Below are positions 1 through 8,491 of a DNA stretch of 64,000 nucleotides, one piece after another; position 1 is the first letter of the stretch; each line of letters begins with the position of its first letter. Made by a program: the position numbers and the translations under genes. Below the pieces are notes generated by a model. It was given only the letters and a program-made list of their open reading frames with translations. It made no database searches and was not told the DNA's origin. Location of the stretch: the NCBI GenBank assembly GCA_002337045.1, contig DDFF01000006.1, forward strand, positions 496,001 through 560,000. Reading direction: 5' to 3'. Source of the stretch: Bacteroidetes bacterium UBA1935 (GTDB lineage Bacteria > Bacteroidota > Bacteroidia > Chitinophagales > Chitinophagaceae).

Positions 1-1653
1 CATATTGCTCAGGTCTATAGTAGCAACCGAACCGATAGCAGATACATCAATAGATTGTGTAGCTACCAGAGAGCCCATTACATTGTAGCATTGTACAGCT
101 ACTTTACCATTGATGCCTTTCATGTTTACATTAAACACACCAGTTGTAGGGTTAGGGCTGATGATGATATTGTCTGATTTGATAACATCGTTAACACCTG
201 TAGTAAAGTACATGTAGTTTGATGTAGCAGAACAACCTGCAGTATTACCTGTACAAGTGTAGATACCTGAACCTTCAGAAGGATAGTGTTTTTGCGTAGT
301 AGCACCTGGTATCACAACACCGTTAAAAGACCATACATAGCTGTTGCAAGGTGTGCCCGTAGCTACCAGTGTATCGTATTGTTCTTTGATAGCAACTTTG
401 ATATTGCCAAGTACGGTAATTTGTTTGCAGAATGCCGCACCACCTGAACGTGAGCCTTCATTGCAGAATACAGTAACGTTGTATGTGCCGCCCACAGACA
501 TTGATTTATTGTAATTACCCGTGCCAAAGTTGACACTTGAATTAGTAACCGGTAAAGAGATTACATTATCATATACCACTACTGCAGAGTCGAGGCTGCA
601 ACCAAACATAGCAAGTTTATTATCATGCCATATAGCAGAAAATTCACTTGTTTGGCTATTAATACCCAATGTGCCAAGATCTGTGGCAACAGGAGCACCT
701 GAGATAACACCGCCAACAAAATCCACTTTAGTTAGCTTGCGATTATTTTCATTACCTATCAGTGCATAGGTGCTGTCGCAGTTTGTGATAATAGCAAGAG
801 CACGCGGGTTAGAGAATTGGTTGTTAGGATTGCCCAAATCAGTATGTGTAGGTGCGTTGTTTTTTAGATTTGTACCGAAATTCCAACGTACAAGTTTATC
901 GCCGCCGCCAGGGCCACCGCCACCAATATTAGTTATCAAACCATACCATATGCCGGCATGTTGATGTAATGCAAAGTTAACAGGAGCATTCAGGAAGCCA
1001 CCTGAAGGTGAAATTGTATTAGCAGTAGGTGTTGTAGACAGGCTTGTGCCAAATTCCAGACGTATTATGTTACTGAATTGCCTGTTAACAACAAATGCAA
1101 GCCATTCATTGCCTGATTTCTTTAGCGTTATAGAATATGGCCAGAAGAATGAATTGTTGAAAGGCATTGTATTCACCGTAGGTGTGCTGGAAAGATTGCT
1201 ACCCCAGTAGAAGTGTACCAGATTTTTACCGTCTACACAGAAGCCGTGCCATTCGTTCGAAGCATCTTTAACGATGTCTAAGCCTAATGTACTGTCGCCA
1301 AGCGCACCGCCAAAGTTTGTAAGGTCTGTAACGGTTGTTCCTGCCATTGTCGGACCTAAATCGAACCTCAGCAAGCCACCATGACGTTGCGTAACAAAGG
1401 CGTAATATTCGCCATTGTCGTATTGTACAGAAACTCCTGATGGTAAATACGAAGTTTTGCCAGTGATATTGCTGGCAGTAACACCAGAAGCATCGCTTAC
1501 CACATCACCTATTGCCCATGCATAGCTACCCGCGTTGTATGTGGTGGAATATGTTACGTTAGTATTCAGACATACAGTGTCCGGACTACTGATTTGTGAA
1601 TAGCCTATTAAAGAAGATAAACCTAATAAAAGAGTTAAGTAGGCTTTTTTCAT
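1..1653 (-). CDS. T9SS type A sorting-domain secreted protein (3' end cut by window edge)
   Basis: The reading frame is open from an ATG at 1653 to the window edge, 551 codons without a stop. The protein begins MKKAYLTLLLGLSSLIGYSQ, a Sec signal peptide. The body contains repeated segments ending in FGTSLSTTP or WGSNLSSTP-like strings, suggesting a beta-propeller or beta-rich repeat fold. The last visible part, IISPNPTTGVFNVNM onward, is the start of a type A T9SS sorting domain, so the protein is probably exported by the type IX system and cleaved or anchored at the surface. About 30 residues are likely missing beyond the edge. The specific function is unknown. Confidence 0.8.
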   Translation of the reverse strand, partial: MKKAYLTLLLGLSSLIGYSQISSPDTVCLNTNVTYSTTYNAGSYAWAIGDVVSDASGVTASNITGKTSYLPSGVSVQYDNGEYYAFVTQRHGGLLRFDLGPTMAGTTVTDLTNFGGALGDSTLGLDIVKDASNEWHGFCVDGKNLVHFYWGSNLSSTPTVNTMPFNNSFFWPYSITLKKSGNEWLAFVVNRQFSNIIRLEFGTSLSTTPTANTISPSGGFLNAPVNFALHQHAGIWYGLITNIGGGGPGGGDKLVRWNFGTNLKNNAPTHTDLGNPNNQFSNPRALAIITNCDSTYALIGNENNRKLTKVDFVGGVISGAPVATDLGTLGINSQTSEFSAIWHDNKLAMFGCSLDSAVVVYDNVISLPVTNSSVNFGTGNYNKSMSVGGTYNVTVFCNEGSRSGGAAFCKQITVLGNIKVAIKEQYDTLVATGTPCNSYVWSFNGVVIPGATTQKHYPSEGSGIYTCTGNTAGCSATSNYMYFTTGVNDVIKSDNIIISPNPTTGVFNVNMKGINGKVAVQCYNVMGSLVATQSIDVSAIGSVATIDLSNM

Positions 1654-1693
1654 ATTTTACCTGATTTTAGAAATTGTAATATAAGCAATATTT

Positions 1694-2668
1694 TCAGAAA
1701 CGGAATGGATTTTTTGCCGTTTCAGTGAATTCTGACCAGATTTCGGCCACAATATTAGCTGCGGGTTTAATATCCTTAATGATGCTGCTAACCTGTCCTA
1801 TTTCCAGCTCTCCTTCGGTCATGTCACCCTCAAACATACCTTTCTTGGCTCTTGCTCTGCCCAGCAGTTCTTCCATCTGTTCTTTAGTAGCACAGTTTTC
1901 TTCTGCAGCTGCCACACGGCGGTAGAAGTCGTTTTTGATAAGGCGCACCGGCGTAAGCTCTTTCAATGTCAGTACTGTATCGCCCTCATTGGCGCTTACA
2001 ACTGCATCTTTAAATGCCTGGTGGCTGGAAGCCTCCGGTGTACATACAAAGCGGCTGCCTATCTGCACACCTTCTGCACCCATTGCCATCATAGCATACA
2101 TGGCGCGGCCTGTAGCTATGCCACCTGCTGCTATCAGTGGTATGCTGATGCTTTGGCGTACGTTTGGTATCAGGCAAAGGGTAGTAGTTTCTTCTCGCCC
2201 ATTGTGCCCGCCTGCTTCAAAGCCTTCTGCCACAACCGCATCCACGCCTGCCTCTTCACACTTCTTTGCAAACTTGGCGCTCGATACTACGTGTACCACC
2301 GTTATGCCGTTTTCTTTCAGCTTGGCTGTCCATATTTTAGGATTGCCCGCCGATGTGAAAACGATAGGCACTTTCTCTTCTATAATGATAGCTATGTGCT
2401 TATCTATATCAGGATAAAGCAGTGGCAGGTTTACGCCGAATGGCTTGCCGGTAGCAGATTTGCATTGTTGTATATGCTCGCGCAGTACTTCGGGGTACAT
2501 GCTGCCAGCACCTATCAGGCCCAGGCCGCCTGCATTGCTTACCGCAGATGCCAGCTTCCAGCCCGAAGCCCATATCATACCGGCTTGTATAATAGGGTAC
2601 TGTATTCCAAATAGTTTTGTGATGCGGTTATCAAAACCGTTGTCTGTAATTCTTCCTTCAAAAAGCAT
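1694..2668 (-). CDS. nitronate monooxygenase (2-nitropropane dioxygenase family)
   Basis: This 324-residue protein is an FMN-dependent TIM-barrel oxidase of the NMO/NPD family, which oxidises alkyl nitronates to carbonyl compounds and nitrite; some members are related to the FabK enoyl reductase. Visible family motifs are YPIIQAGM (24-31), EAGGHNG with the conserved His (151-157), GGIATG for phosphate binding (182-187) and GVQIGSRF (200-207). The length fits the family. It lies 5 nt downstream of the M16 peptidase gene on the same strand, so the two are probably co-transcribed. The true substrate cannot be read from sequence. Confidence 0.85.
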   Translation of the reverse strand: MLFEGRITDNGFDNRITKLFGIQYPIIQAGMIWASGWKLASAVSNAGGLGLIGAGSMYPEVLREHIQQCKSATGKPFGVNLPLLYPDIDKHIAIIIEEKVPIVFTSAGNPKIWTAKLKENGITVVHVVSSAKFAKKCEEAGVDAVVAEGFEAGGHNGREETTTLCLIPNVRQSISIPLIAAGGIATGRAMYAMMAMGAEGVQIGSRFVCTPEASSHQAFKDAVVSANEGDTVLTLKELTPVRLIKNDFYRRVAAAEENCATKEQMEELLGRARAKKGMFEGDMTEGELEIGQVSSIIKDIKPAANIVAEIWSEFTETAKNPFRF

Positions 2669-2673
2669 GATGG

Positions 2674-3915
2674 TTACTGCGCTTTTCTTTTATAAAATAG
2701 TGTGTTACTGTTTTCTTTTCTGAATACTTCCTGCGCTGTTTGTTGCAGCATGGCAGTGGTAACGGTATTGTAATTGTCCCACTCTTTGTTGATGAGGTTT
2801 GCATCGCCTAAGAGTTCGTAGAATGCAAGGTTATTGGCGCGGGACAGGATGGTCATGTCTTCAAATGTTATCATGGCCTCTATCTTGTTTTTCGCTTTTT
2901 GCAGTTCATCTTCCGTTACGCCACCGCTTACAAGTTTTTCAATCTCAGCTTCTACCGCTGCATTGGCATCTTCTATGCTTTTGCCTTCTACAATCTTGCC
3001 TTCTATTACCAGCAATCCAGGGTCTGTACTGCCGGTATGGTAGCAACTGATATTGCTGAACAGTTGTAATTCCTTTACAAGACGCAGATGCAAGCGGGAT
3101 GCAACACCATTACCCATTATTTCCGTTATCAGATCTGCAGTGTAGTAAGACGGAGACATACGCCCGCCTATATGCCATGCTTTGTATAGCGCATCAAGCG
3201 GTACATTGGCTTCTACTGTTGCTACACGTGCTTCTGTTTGCAGTGGTTCCTGTGGCAGGTTGCGGTAGTACTTATCGCCCGCAGGTATGTTGCCAAACCA
3301 TTTTTCTGCCAATTGTCTTACCTGTTCGGTAGTTACATTTCCTGCAACAGATAGTATGGCATTAACAGGCCTGTAGTGCTTGAAGAAGAAAGACTTTACA
3401 TCATCCAGATGCGCATCTTCAATATGCTTCAGCTCTTTACCAATGGTCATCCACTGATAAGGGTGTTGTTTGTATGCCAGCTTGCGCATGTTTTCCCATG
3501 CATCGCCGTAAGGCTTGTTGATGTAGTGCTCTTTAAACTCTTCGCTCACTACTTTGCGTTGCACATCCAGACTCTTTTCACTGAAAGCAAGCGCATTCAT
3601 GCGGTCGCTTTCCAGCCAGAAGGCCGTTTCAATATTCTGCAACGGCAGTTGTATGTAGTAGTTGGTAATATCGTTGGTTGTGTATGCGTTGTTTTCCCCA
3701 CCTGCCATTTGTAATGGCTCATCGTATGATGGTATGTTTTCGCTACCGCCAAACATCAGATGCTCGAAGAGGTGCGCAAAACCGGTACGTTCGGGGTTTT
3801 CATCTCTTGCGCCTACATCATACAATACATTCACCGCTACCATCGGGGTAGTGGTGTCTTTGTGTACTATTACGCGTAGTCCGTTGTCTAACGTGAATCT
3901 TTCAAAATCTAACAT
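2674..3915 (-). CDS. M16 family zinc metallopeptidase (pitrilysin/insulinase type)
   Basis: This 413-residue peptidase has the inverted zinc motif HLFEH (48-52) and the downstream acidic segment VSEEFKE (about 123-129) that supplies the third zinc ligand in M16 enzymes. The second, inactive-type M16 domain follows, so this is a single two-domain unit of the mitochondrial-processing-peptidase-like class. I chose ATG 3915 (MLDFERFTLDNGLRVIV). The frame extends to a GTG at 3975, but that codon sits inside the pdxA terminator hairpin. A near-consensus -7 element, TAACTTTA, at 3937-3944 (minus strand) supports this start. The nitronate monooxygenase gene follows after 5 nt. Confidence 0.88.
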   Translation of the reverse strand: MLDFERFTLDNGLRVIVHKDTTTPMVAVNVLYDVGARDENPERTGFAHLFEHLMFGGSENIPSYDEPLQMAGGENNAYTTNDITNYYIQLPLQNIETAFWLESDRMNALAFSEKSLDVQRKVVSEEFKEHYINKPYGDAWENMRKLAYKQHPYQWMTIGKELKHIEDAHLDDVKSFFFKHYRPVNAILSVAGNVTTEQVRQLAEKWFGNIPAGDKYYRNLPQEPLQTEARVATVEANVPLDALYKAWHIGGRMSPSYYTADLITEIMGNGVASRLHLRLVKELQLFSNISCYHTGSTDPGLLVIEGKIVEGKSIEDANAAVEAEIEKLVSGGVTEDELQKAKNKIEAMITFEDMTILSRANNLAFYELLGDANLINKEWDNYNTVTTAMLQQTAQEVFRKENSNTLFYKRKAQ

Positions 3916-3936
3916 ATCTCTTTCTCTGTGAAACGC

Positions 3937-3944
3937 TAAAGTTA
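3937..3944 (-). promoter_or_regulatory. candidate -7 promoter element for the M16 peptidase gene
   Basis: The minus strand reads TAACTTTA, one base off the Bacteroidota -7 consensus TAnnTTTG, about 22 nt upstream of the ATG at 3915 and just downstream of the pdxA terminator. No clear -33 TTG is seen. Confidence 0.35.
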
Positions 3945-3960
3945 AGCCGTTTGTATCTCG

Positions 3961-3989
3961 ATAAAAAATGCACACCCTGAAGTGTGCAT
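3961..3989 (-). terminator. rho-independent terminator of pdxA
   Basis: An 8-bp inverted repeat ATGCACAC / GTGTGCAT (3968-3975 and 3982-3989) with a 6-nt loop is followed on the minus strand by a run of T. It lies directly after the pdxA stop codon. Confidence 0.85.
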
Positions 3990-3998
3990 TGGTATTAT

Positions 3999-5096
3999 TT
4001 ATTCTTCCAGTTTCAGGGAAGTGCTGTTTTCTTTTTCCTTCTCTATTCGCCCGCGGCGCATGGGGTTGGCAGTGTAGGTAGCGTATTCTGCACGCTGCCT
4101 CACAAGGTCTATTGCCTGAAACAGTGCCTCCTGAAAAGATGAAGGGTCTGCAATGCCTTGCCCTGCAATATCGAATGCCGTGCCGTGGTCTGGTGATGTA
4201 CGCACTACAGGCAAGCCTGCCGTGTAGTTTACACCTTCGCCATGCGCCAGTGTTTTGAATGGTATCAAACCCTGATCGTGATACATAGCAAGCACCGCAT
4301 CAAAGTTTACATAGCTGCTGCGTGCAAAGAATGCATCGGCGCTATATGGACCGTATACCAGATGCCCTGCCTGTTGCATACTGTCTACAGCAGGCTTTAT
4401 TATATTCTGGTCTTCATTGCCTATTTGTCCGCCATCGCCTGCATGTGGGTTCAGCCCCAGTACAGCAATCTTTGGTTTGTCTATACCGAAGTCTTTTACC
4501 AGCGTATCGCGCAGTATATTCAGCTTGCTAAGCAACAATTCTTTTGTAATTGTCTCTGCTACTTTTGCAACAGGTATGTGCTCTGTAGCCAATGCAACAC
4601 GCAGGTTGTGGCTGTAGAGTATCATCACCACATCTTTAGCGCCGAATTTCTCTTTCAGAAAAGGGGTGTGGCCTGTATATGGGAAGTCGTTGCTGTGTGT
4701 GTTGTTTTTATGAATAGGTGCTGTAACGATTGCATCCAGTTCGCCATCCTTCAGGCATTGTGTTGCTACCTGCAGTGAGCGGATAGCGTACTTGCCCGCA
4801 GCATCTGTGAGTTGCCCGGGTTGAAGTGGCACTTCTTCCTCCCAACAGTTGAAAATGTTTACCTGCTTAGGATGCAACTTGGTAAGATCTTTCGTACTGC
4901 TGAAGTTCATAGGGTGTTCTACCGTAACAAGTTTTCTATAAAAATTAATAAGCTTGTTAGAGGCAAAAATGACAGGAGTACACAAATCGAGTATCCTGTT
5001 GTCCGACAATGTTTTAATGATTACTTCCGGGCCAATACCATTCAGGTCGCCTGTTGTAATGCCTATTATCGGTTTTTCTATATTGTTAGGTTGCAT
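3999..5096 (-). CDS. pdxA: 4-hydroxythreonine-4-phosphate dehydrogenase
   Basis: PdxA oxidises 4-phosphohydroxy-L-threonine with NAD, a late step of the DXP-dependent pyridoxal 5'-phosphate pathway in the cytoplasm. The 365-residue product shows the family hallmarks: GITTGDLNGIGPEV near the N-terminus, the metal-ligand histidines in YTGHTPFL and AMYHDQGLIPFK, GLNPHAGDGG, and the C-terminal GTAFDIAGQGIADPSS. I chose ATG 5096; the frame can also start at an in-frame TTG two codons upstream. It lies 31 nt downstream of the aminopeptidase gene and ends at a strong terminator. Confidence 0.95.
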   Translation of the reverse strand: MQPNNIEKPIIGITTGDLNGIGPEVIIKTLSDNRILDLCTPVIFASNKLINFYRKLVTVEHPMNFSSTKDLTKLHPKQVNIFNCWEEEVPLQPGQLTDAAGKYAIRSLQVATQCLKDGELDAIVTAPIHKNNTHSNDFPYTGHTPFLKEKFGAKDVVMILYSHNLRVALATEHIPVAKVAETITKELLLSKLNILRDTLVKDFGIDKPKIAVLGLNPHAGDGGQIGNEDQNIIKPAVDSMQQAGHLVYGPYSADAFFARSSYVNFDAVLAMYHDQGLIPFKTLAHGEGVNYTAGLPVVRTSPDHGTAFDIAGQGIADPSSFQEALFQAIDLVRQRAEYATYTANPMRRGRIEKEKENSTSLKLEE

Positions 5097-5127
5097 GAGC
5101 AAACAGCTTCTTGTTGTTGAATAATGA

Positions 5128-6564
5128 TTATGCTTTTCCGTAGTGCATCAGGAAGTCGAGCAGCATACGGATACCGTACCCTGTACCACCAGCAGGCATG
5201 TAGCTACGTTTGGTAATGCTGTGCGATACCCCTGCAATGTCGAAGTGCATCCACGGATATTCTGTAAAATGCTCCAGGAATTTACCTGCCGTAATAGCGC
5301 CGCCAGACGGACCGCCTACGTTTTTCAGATCGGCAATATCAGATTTTATCTGGTCGCCATATTCATCCCACAGCGGATATTCTACTAGCCTTTCGTATTG
5401 ACGGAAACCACTGTTTTTGAATGCTGTTTTCGTGTTGTCATCTGCTGTACCCATGCACACAATACCATGCTCGCCCACTGCTACAGATGCAGCCCCCGTC
5501 AGGGTTGCAAAATCTACAACCAGTTCAGGTTTGTAGCGTTTTGCCCAATGCAATGCATCTGCCAGTACAAGGCGGCCTTCAGCATCCGTATTCAATACTT
5601 CTACTGTGGTGCCATCGTACATGGTAATAACATCACCGGGAGTATATGCGTTTTCGCCGGGGCGGTTTTCTGTTGCAGGCACCAGTGCTATAACGTGCAG
5701 TGGCAATTGCATTTTGCTGAGTGCATACATAGAAGCACTAACCAATGCAGCACCGCTCATATCGCTCTTCATGCGGTCCATAGAAGCCAATGTAGGCTTC
5801 AGGCTAAGGCCGCCTGTATCGTATACAATGCCCTTGCCTACCAGTACGATAGGCTTTTTGTTGATGGCTTTTTTAGGCTTGTATTCCATGATGGTGAATG
5901 TTGGCGGCAAAATGCTACCACGGTTCACAGCAAGGATACCACCCATTTTCTCTTTGGTAATCTGTGCTTTATTCAGCACACGTACCGTAAAGCCTGCTTC
6001 TTTGCCCAGTTGTTGTATTTCTTTAGAAAGCTGTTCTGCAGTAAGATAGTTCAGTGGTTCGTTTACCAATGTACGTGCACGATAAACAGCCTCGTTGATG
6101 ATGCTGAGTTGTGTTACCTCTTTTAGCGTAATGCTTTCTTTTGTAAATGATATTGTCTTCAGCGATTGTGTTATTTTCTTAGCATCGCTGCGGTATTTCA
6201 GAAACTGATAAGCAGCCAGTGCCATACCCTCTGCCAATACATAGGCAGCATTTGCCTGCGCAGACAGGTTGGTGATGGTAATATCTGCCAGTTTTTGTTT
6301 GTTGCATACTGCATGCCACTCTGCACCTGCTTTGCGCAGTGTTTCCGTAGTTTGCCAATCTGTTTTCTTTGCTTTCAGGTTGTATATAAATACAAGCGCA
6401 CCATATTGGTTGATGGTAACAGACGTTTGCTCGCCCGCAATAGCCTCTGCGGCATATTTTTGTTCCTTATCGCTGAGCGATGCAATGTTTTTTAAAGCTT
6501 TCGCGTCATCAATTATATACAAATGATTCTTGCCCGATGGCTTTTGCAGTATCTTAAATTCCAT
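5128..6564 (-). CDS. leucyl aminopeptidase, M17 family
   Basis: This 478-residue protein is a cytosolic di-zinc exopeptidase of family M17, which removes N-terminal residues from peptides. The C-terminal catalytic domain carries VGKGIVYDTGG (lysine and aspartate metal ligands), the family signature NTDAEGRLVLAD, and HFDIAGV near the end. The N-terminal 150 residues form the usual poorly conserved hexamer domain. It starts at ATG 6564, downstream of a consensus -7 element at 6587-6594, and is divergent from rsmA. It is probably the first gene of a pair with pdxA. Confidence 0.92.
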   Translation of the reverse strand: MEFKILQKPSGKNHLYIIDDAKALKNIASLSDKEQKYAAEAIAGEQTSVTINQYGALVFIYNLKAKKTDWQTTETLRKAGAEWHAVCNKQKLADITITNLSAQANAAYVLAEGMALAAYQFLKYRSDAKKITQSLKTISFTKESITLKEVTQLSIINEAVYRARTLVNEPLNYLTAEQLSKEIQQLGKEAGFTVRVLNKAQITKEKMGGILAVNRGSILPPTFTIMEYKPKKAINKKPIVLVGKGIVYDTGGLSLKPTLASMDRMKSDMSGAALVSASMYALSKMQLPLHVIALVPATENRPGENAYTPGDVITMYDGTTVEVLNTDAEGRLVLADALHWAKRYKPELVVDFATLTGAASVAVGEHGIVCMGTADDNTKTAFKNSGFRQYERLVEYPLWDEYGDQIKSDIADLKNVGGPSGGAITAGKFLEHFTEYPWMHFDIAGVSHSITKRSYMPAGGTGYGIRMLLDFLMHYGKA

Positions 6565-6586
6565 GAATACTAAACAGATTAGGCTG

Positions 6587-6594
6587 CAAAGTTA
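6587..6594 (-). promoter_or_regulatory. -7 promoter element for the leucyl aminopeptidase gene
   Basis: The minus strand reads TAACTTTG, an exact match to the Bacteroidota -7 consensus TAnnTTTG, 22 nt upstream of the ATG. A matching element for rsmA faces the other way 33 nt away, making a divergent promoter pair. No clear -33 TTG at the usual spacing is seen. Confidence 0.6.
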
Positions 6595-6627
6595 TACTTC
6601 GGTGCGATAGTTTGATAAGTTTAAAAC

Positions 6628-6635
6628 TAACTTTG
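6628..6635 (+). promoter_or_regulatory. -7 promoter element for rsmA
   Basis: TAACTTTG matches TAnnTTTG exactly. The expected transcription start is about 6641-6643, which rules out the longer in-frame TTG start at 6612 and fits the TTG at 6672 with a leader of about 30 nt. Confidence 0.55.
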
Positions 6636-6671
6636 CAGTCTTATTGCTTATATAACACGAATCGTAATACA

Positions 6672-7439
6672 TTGTCTCAGCCATATACATTAAAGAAAAG
6701 CCTCGGCCAGCACTTTCTGCACGACGAGAATATGTGCCGCAAAATAGTAGAGCAGCTACATGTATCTGCAGGTCTGCAACTGGCAGAAGTAGGCCCCGGT
6801 GGTGGCGCTATCACCAAATACCTGATAGAGCTGCCCGATGTACAATACAAGGCTATAGAGATAGATGACGAGAAAGTGGAGTATCTGAAGAAAACCTATC
6901 CTGTGTTGCAGGATAAGATTATTCATAAAGATATATTGAAGGCAGATGCACCGTTTGACGGTACTTTCAGCGTGATAGGCAATTTTCCGTATAATATATC
7001 TTCACCTATATTGTTCAAAGTGTTGGACTGGGAGCCAAACGTGGCAGAGGTAATAGGCATGTTTCAGAAAGAAGTGGCACAAAGGGTTGCCTGCAAAGAG
7101 GGTAGTAAGACCTATGGCATACTCAGTGTGCTGATGCAAGCTTTCTTTAAGGTAGAATACCTCTTTGATGTGCATGAAAACTGCTTTACACCACCACCAA
7201 AGGTAAAAAGCGGGGTGATACGCCTTACCAATCTGCACAATCCGCATGGTATTACAGATGTAAAGAAGTTCAAGCAACTGGTAAAAGCAGCCTTCAACCA
7301 ACGCCGCAAGACTTTGCGCAACGGACTGAAAGGCACTTTGCCACCCGAAGCTTTGACCGATAAAATATTTGATAAACGCGCAGAGCAGCTGTCTGTAGCA
7401 GATTTTGTAGCCCTGCACAAGCAATATCAGCAATCATGA
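6672..7439 (+). CDS. rsmA: 16S rRNA (adenine1518-N6/adenine1519-N6)-dimethyltransferase
   Basis: RsmA (KsgA) dimethylates two adjacent adenines in helix 45 of 16S rRNA during 30S maturation. The product shows LKKSLGQHFLHDENM at the N-terminus, the SAM-binding loop AEVGPGGGAIT, and the catalytic motif GNFPYNIS. No ATG precedes the conserved N-terminus. I chose TTG 6672 (reading MSQPYTLKKSLGQHF, 255 residues) because the only other in-frame TTG codons are upstream of or inside the -7 element. The stop overlaps the ATG of the next gene by 4 nt (ATGA), so the two are translationally coupled. Confidence 0.93.
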   Translation: MSQPYTLKKSLGQHFLHDENMCRKIVEQLHVSAGLQLAEVGPGGGAITKYLIELPDVQYKAIEIDDEKVEYLKKTYPVLQDKIIHKDILKADAPFDGTFSVIGNFPYNISSPILFKVLDWEPNVAEVIGMFQKEVAQRVACKEGSKTYGILSVLMQAFFKVEYLFDVHENCFTPPPKVKSGVIRLTNLHNPHGITDVKKFKQLVKAAFNQRRKTLRNGLKGTLPPEALTDKIFDKRAEQLSVADFVALHKQYQQS

Positions 7440-8368
7440 AGAAAGTACTGATTGCCGCACCTGTACATCCTGTACTGACGGATGGCTTGCAAGCCGCTGG
7501 CTATGAATGCCTGATACAAGAAAAGATAAGCCAGCAGCAGGCTTTTGGGCTGGTGAAGGACGTTATAGGCATCATCACATCTACCCGTTTGCAATTGGAT
7601 AAAGACCTGATAGACGCTGCGCCCCAACTACAGTGGATAGGCCGCATGGGTAGTGGTATGGAGGTGATAGACGTACCCTATGCTGAAAGTAAGGGCATTA
7701 AGTGCTTTGGTAGCCCTGACGGTAATGCCAATGCTGTGGCAGAACATGCGCTGGGCATGCTTTTGAGCCTGAATAAGCGCATTATTAAGAGTAATATTGA
7801 GGTGAAACAGGGTCAATGGCTGCGCGATGAAAACCGTGGTACAGAACTGGAGGGCAAAACCATTGGCTTGATAGGTTTTGGCCATACTGGCAGGGCTTTT
7901 GCAAAGAAGCTGATGGGTTTCGACATGCAGATTCTTGCCTACGATAAGTATAACAGGCAAGGCTTTCCTCCTTATGTTAAGCAGTGCGAAACATTAACCC
8001 CCATTTTTGAACAGGCAGACATTATAAGTTTTCATGTTCCGTTGCAGGCAGATACGACACATTATTTCGACGAAAATTTTCTGAGAAGTGTTAGAAAACC
8101 ATTCATATTAGTAAATACTTCAAGGGGTGTGGTGGTAAATAATGAAGTTTTACTGCATGGTATGCAAGAAAAACTAATTTGTGGAGCATGTATTGACGTT
8201 TGGGAAGAAGAACCACTAAATGCGATGAGTGACAAACAACGTGCATTGCTTGCACAGGTGGCAAACCTTCCAAATGCAGTACTGACGCCACATATAGCGG
8301 GTTATAGTTTTGAAGCCGTTTATAAAATGAGCAATATTTTGCTTCAAAAAATTGTCAATTTTTTGTAA
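7436..8368 (+). CDS. NAD-dependent D-2-hydroxyacid dehydrogenase (phosphoglycerate dehydrogenase-like)
   Basis: This 310-residue protein has the D-isomer-specific 2-hydroxyacid dehydrogenase layout: an N-terminal catalytic domain, a central Rossmann domain with GLIGFGHTGRAF (about 144-155), then HVPLQADT, LVNTSRGVVVN with the conserved Arg, IDVWEEEPLN, and LTPHIAG with the catalytic His. It lacks the ACT regulatory domain of long SerA proteins. It overlaps rsmA by 4 nt. It may be 3-phosphoglycerate dehydrogenase or an enzyme for another 2-oxoacid; the sequence does not decide this. Confidence 0.85.
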   Translation: MKKVLIAAPVHPVLTDGLQAAGYECLIQEKISQQQAFGLVKDVIGIITSTRLQLDKDLIDAAPQLQWIGRMGSGMEVIDVPYAESKGIKCFGSPDGNANAVAEHALGMLLSLNKRIIKSNIEVKQGQWLRDENRGTELEGKTIGLIGFGHTGRAFAKKLMGFDMQILAYDKYNRQGFPPYVKQCETLTPIFEQADIISFHVPLQADTTHYFDENFLRSVRKPFILVNTSRGVVVNNEVLLHGMQEKLICGACIDVWEEEPLNAMSDKQRALLAQVANLPNAVLTPHIAGYSFEAVYKMSNILLQKIVNFL

Positions 8369-8457
8369 GATGTATGGGCGTTTACGATAATGTAATGAAA
8401 ACCGACATAAATCTGACAAAAAATCTAAACTGCCGTAGTACTTTTAACAGAAGTTTT

Positions 8458-8465
8458 TATCTTTA
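8458..8465 (+). promoter_or_regulatory. candidate -7 promoter element of the TonB-receptor cassette
   Basis: TATCTTTA differs from TAnnTTTG only in the last base and lies 27 nt before the chosen ATG at 8492. Confidence 0.35.
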
Positions 8466-8491
8466 CCGTTCATTTGGTTAATAATTTATTA

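Noticed and set aside
6612..6671. A 20-residue N-terminal extension of RsmA from TTG 6612
   Set aside because: It spans the -7 element, and the extension is not part of the family's conserved start.
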